Assembly (NCBI GenBank): GCA_021773815.1 | Contig: JAJFJS010000090.1 | Span: 1 to 41,230, forward strand | Source of the DNA: Gammaproteobacteria bacterium | GTDB lineage: Bacteria > Pseudomonadota > Gammaproteobacteria > Steroidobacterales > GCA-2729495 | Length of the DNA: 41,230 nucleotides | Direction of reading: 5' to 3' | Part shown: in pieces, positions 40,253 through 41,230 of the stretch | How positions within the stretch are numbered: the stretch's first letter is position 1 | How the letters are laid out: the number at the start of each line of letters is the position of its first letter | Notes under the pieces: generated by a model | Databases searched by the model: none | What the model saw: the letters and a program-made list of their open reading frames with translations, nothing else | Told to the model about the DNA's origin: nothing | Made by a program: the position numbers and the translations under genes

Positions 40253-40819
40253 ATGACAGTTGACCTAAATAGTCGCTACGGCTTAAGTCCTACGCATAGT
40301 GAAGTGGTAGAGGCGGGAAAAATTATTGAGCCATGCAATGCCTTAGACATGGGCTGTTCCAATGGACGTAACACCTTATACCTGAGCCAGCTTGGCTTTA
40401 ACGTAATCGCAGTAGACAACAATCCCAACGCCATTGACATGCTGCAGAAAATTGTAAGCGAAGAGGGAATGGCCAACATTAAGGCGCAGGTGTACGACAT
40501 CAATAATGCCGAGCTTGGTGTGGATTATGGCTTTATTGCCTGCACTGTAACCCTAATGTTTCTCGACCCAGCTCGTATTGATGCTGTTATTGCCGATATG
40601 CAAGAGCACACTCTGCCCGGCGGTTATAACCTGATTGTTTGCGCTATGAGCACTGAAGATCACCCATGCCCAGTCCGTTTCCCTTTTACCCTAAGAGCCG
40701 GGCAGTTGCGTGAGGCCTACGAGGGGTGGGAGCCGATTAAGTACAATGAAGATTTAGGTACTATGCACAAGGGCGCGCAATTGCAGTTTGCGACCATGTT
40801 GGCGCGGAAACCTGGCTAG
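40253..40819 (+). CDS. tehB: TehB-like SAM-dependent methyltransferase (tellurite resistance)
   Basis: A 188-residue methyltransferase closely like E. coli TehB: THSEVVEAGK, the SAM-binding LDMGCSNGRNTLYL, TLMFLDPARIDAVIADMQ, PGGYNLIVCAMSTED and the C-terminal GWEPIKYNEDLG ... FATMLARK. TehB methylates tellurite and probably selenite. ATG at 40253 fits the family; GTG at 40244 would add three residues. Codons are clearly AT-richer than in all neighbours, and repeats flank it, which suggests horizontal acquisition. No tehA is present. Confidence 0.92.
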   Translation: MTVDLNSRYGLSPTHSEVVEAGKIIEPCNALDMGCSNGRNTLYLSQLGFNVIAVDNNPNAIDMLQKIVSEEGMANIKAQVYDINNAELGVDYGFIACTVTLMFLDPARIDAVIADMQEHTLPGGYNLIVCAMSTEDHPCPVRFPFTLRAGQLREAYEGWEPIKYNEDLGTMHKGAQLQFATMLARKPG

Positions 40820-40829
40820 TTAAAAGTGT

Positions 40830-40848
40830 GGCCCTGCTGCGCAGGGCC
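40830..40848. terminator. Hairpin after tehB
   Basis: GGCCCTGC (40830-40837) pairs with GCAGGGCC (40841-40848) around a three-base TGC loop, 11 bases after the tehB stop. No T run follows. The base composition returns to GC-rich here. Confidence 0.45.
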
Positions 40849-40954
40849 GGGACGGCCGTACCGGTGGCCCCTTTCGTGGGCGTTAGGTTTCACCCATAGA
40901 CAATGCCATCGCTTCAGCCAAAAAATTTCGCAATAAACCAAGCTTACGCAACAG

Positions 40955-41230
40955 TTATTCACCGATGGCCGTGGCCAGCGAGACCGGGCCGCCGTCGGGA
41001 GCCCAGAACGGCGGCATGCGCAGGGCTATGGCCGACGCGCACATCGCCGCGGCGGTCAGCAGTACAAAAATACCGACGTTGCCGTAGATGATGAAGAACG
41101 CGAGGCTGGAGAACAGGAACGGCTGATGCGCGAGCAGGACCTTGCCGGTGTTCGTCGCCCGGATGTTATGCGGCGGCGAGACGTGCAGGTCCCACCAGCC
41201 GAGCTGGTAGTTCATGTTGTAGACCGACAG
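40955..41230 (-). CDS. C-terminal end of an unidentified membrane protein (5' part outside window)
   Basis: The frame is open from the window edge to a TAA at 40957-40955, giving the last 91 residues of a protein. An internal ATG at 41215 exists, but five in-frame codons precede it and no ribosome-binding site is apparent, so the gene most likely begins beyond the window. The visible part contains GWWDLHVSPPHNIRATNTGK, then two hydrophobic segments (about LFSSLAFFIIYG and IFVLLTAAAMCASAIAL) and a short tail. I do not recognise the family. The codon use is GC-rich, like the core genome and unlike tehB. Confidence 0.6.
   Translation of the reverse strand: MSVYNMNYQLGWWDLHVSPPHNIRATNTGKVLLAHQPFLFSSLAFFIIYGNVGIFVLLTAAAMCASAIALRMPPFWAPDGGPVSLATAIGE

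Noticed and set aside
40882-40888. Integron attC-like GTTAGGT after tehB
   Set aside because: It matches GTTRRRY, but no RYYYAAC partner or paired inner boxes are present upstream, and no integrase is in the window.

Overview
The window is the replication-origin neighbourhood of a gammaproteobacterial chromosome, GC-rich throughout. The evidence is the conserved gene set and order: dnaN and dnaA leftward; rpmH, rnpA, yidC, mnmE, mnmG, rsmG, parA, parB, the full atpIBEFHAGDC operon, glmU and glmS rightward. AtpD, GlmS, PrlC, Gor and TehB read closely like their enterobacterial or pseudomonad counterparts. The order fits Pseudomonas/Chromatiales/Xanthomonadales-like lineages, but the sequence alone does not give a genus.

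Layout. 1-2035: dnaN (cut by the window edge) and dnaA, separated by an AT-rich gap with DnaA-box-like sites that is the best candidate oriC. 2036-5955: the divergent rpmH-rnpA-yidC-mnmE unit, with no yidD between rnpA and yidC. 5981-11592: an accessory block between mnmE and mnmG. It holds a small membrane protein, a three-gene cluster (two lipoproteins with CbiX-type chelatase folds around a NosR-like flavin/cysteine-motif membrane protein), and a membrane protein with a degenerate GGDEF domain. 11707-21433: mnmG and rsmG, normally neighbours, here separated by an oligopeptide ABC transporter (oppA, oppB, oppC and a fused oppDF), a dihaem cytochrome c4 and an AcuI/YhdH reductase. 21458-23344: parA and parB, with a palindromic repeat patch between them. 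23405-30570: the ATP synthase operon, with a good promoter and a terminator-like hairpin ahead of atpI. 30911-34204: glmU and glmS. 34340-39835: an HD-domain protein, xthA and prlC (leftward) and glutathione reductase (rightward). 39836-40848: an AT-richer patch carrying tehB, probably acquired. 40955-41230: the 3' end of a leftward membrane-protein gene.

The candidate undescribed system is the 6758-10224 cluster. Two outer-envelope lipoproteins with a sirohydrochlorin-chelatase-like fold flank a membrane protein with an FMN-attachment motif and two CX3CP motifs. One lipoprotein keeps both histidines expected of a CbiX metal site; the other keeps only the first. I infer an envelope redox module that handles a metal or metallo-tetrapyrrole, powered through a flavin. 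The substrate is unknown and cannot be read from this sequence.
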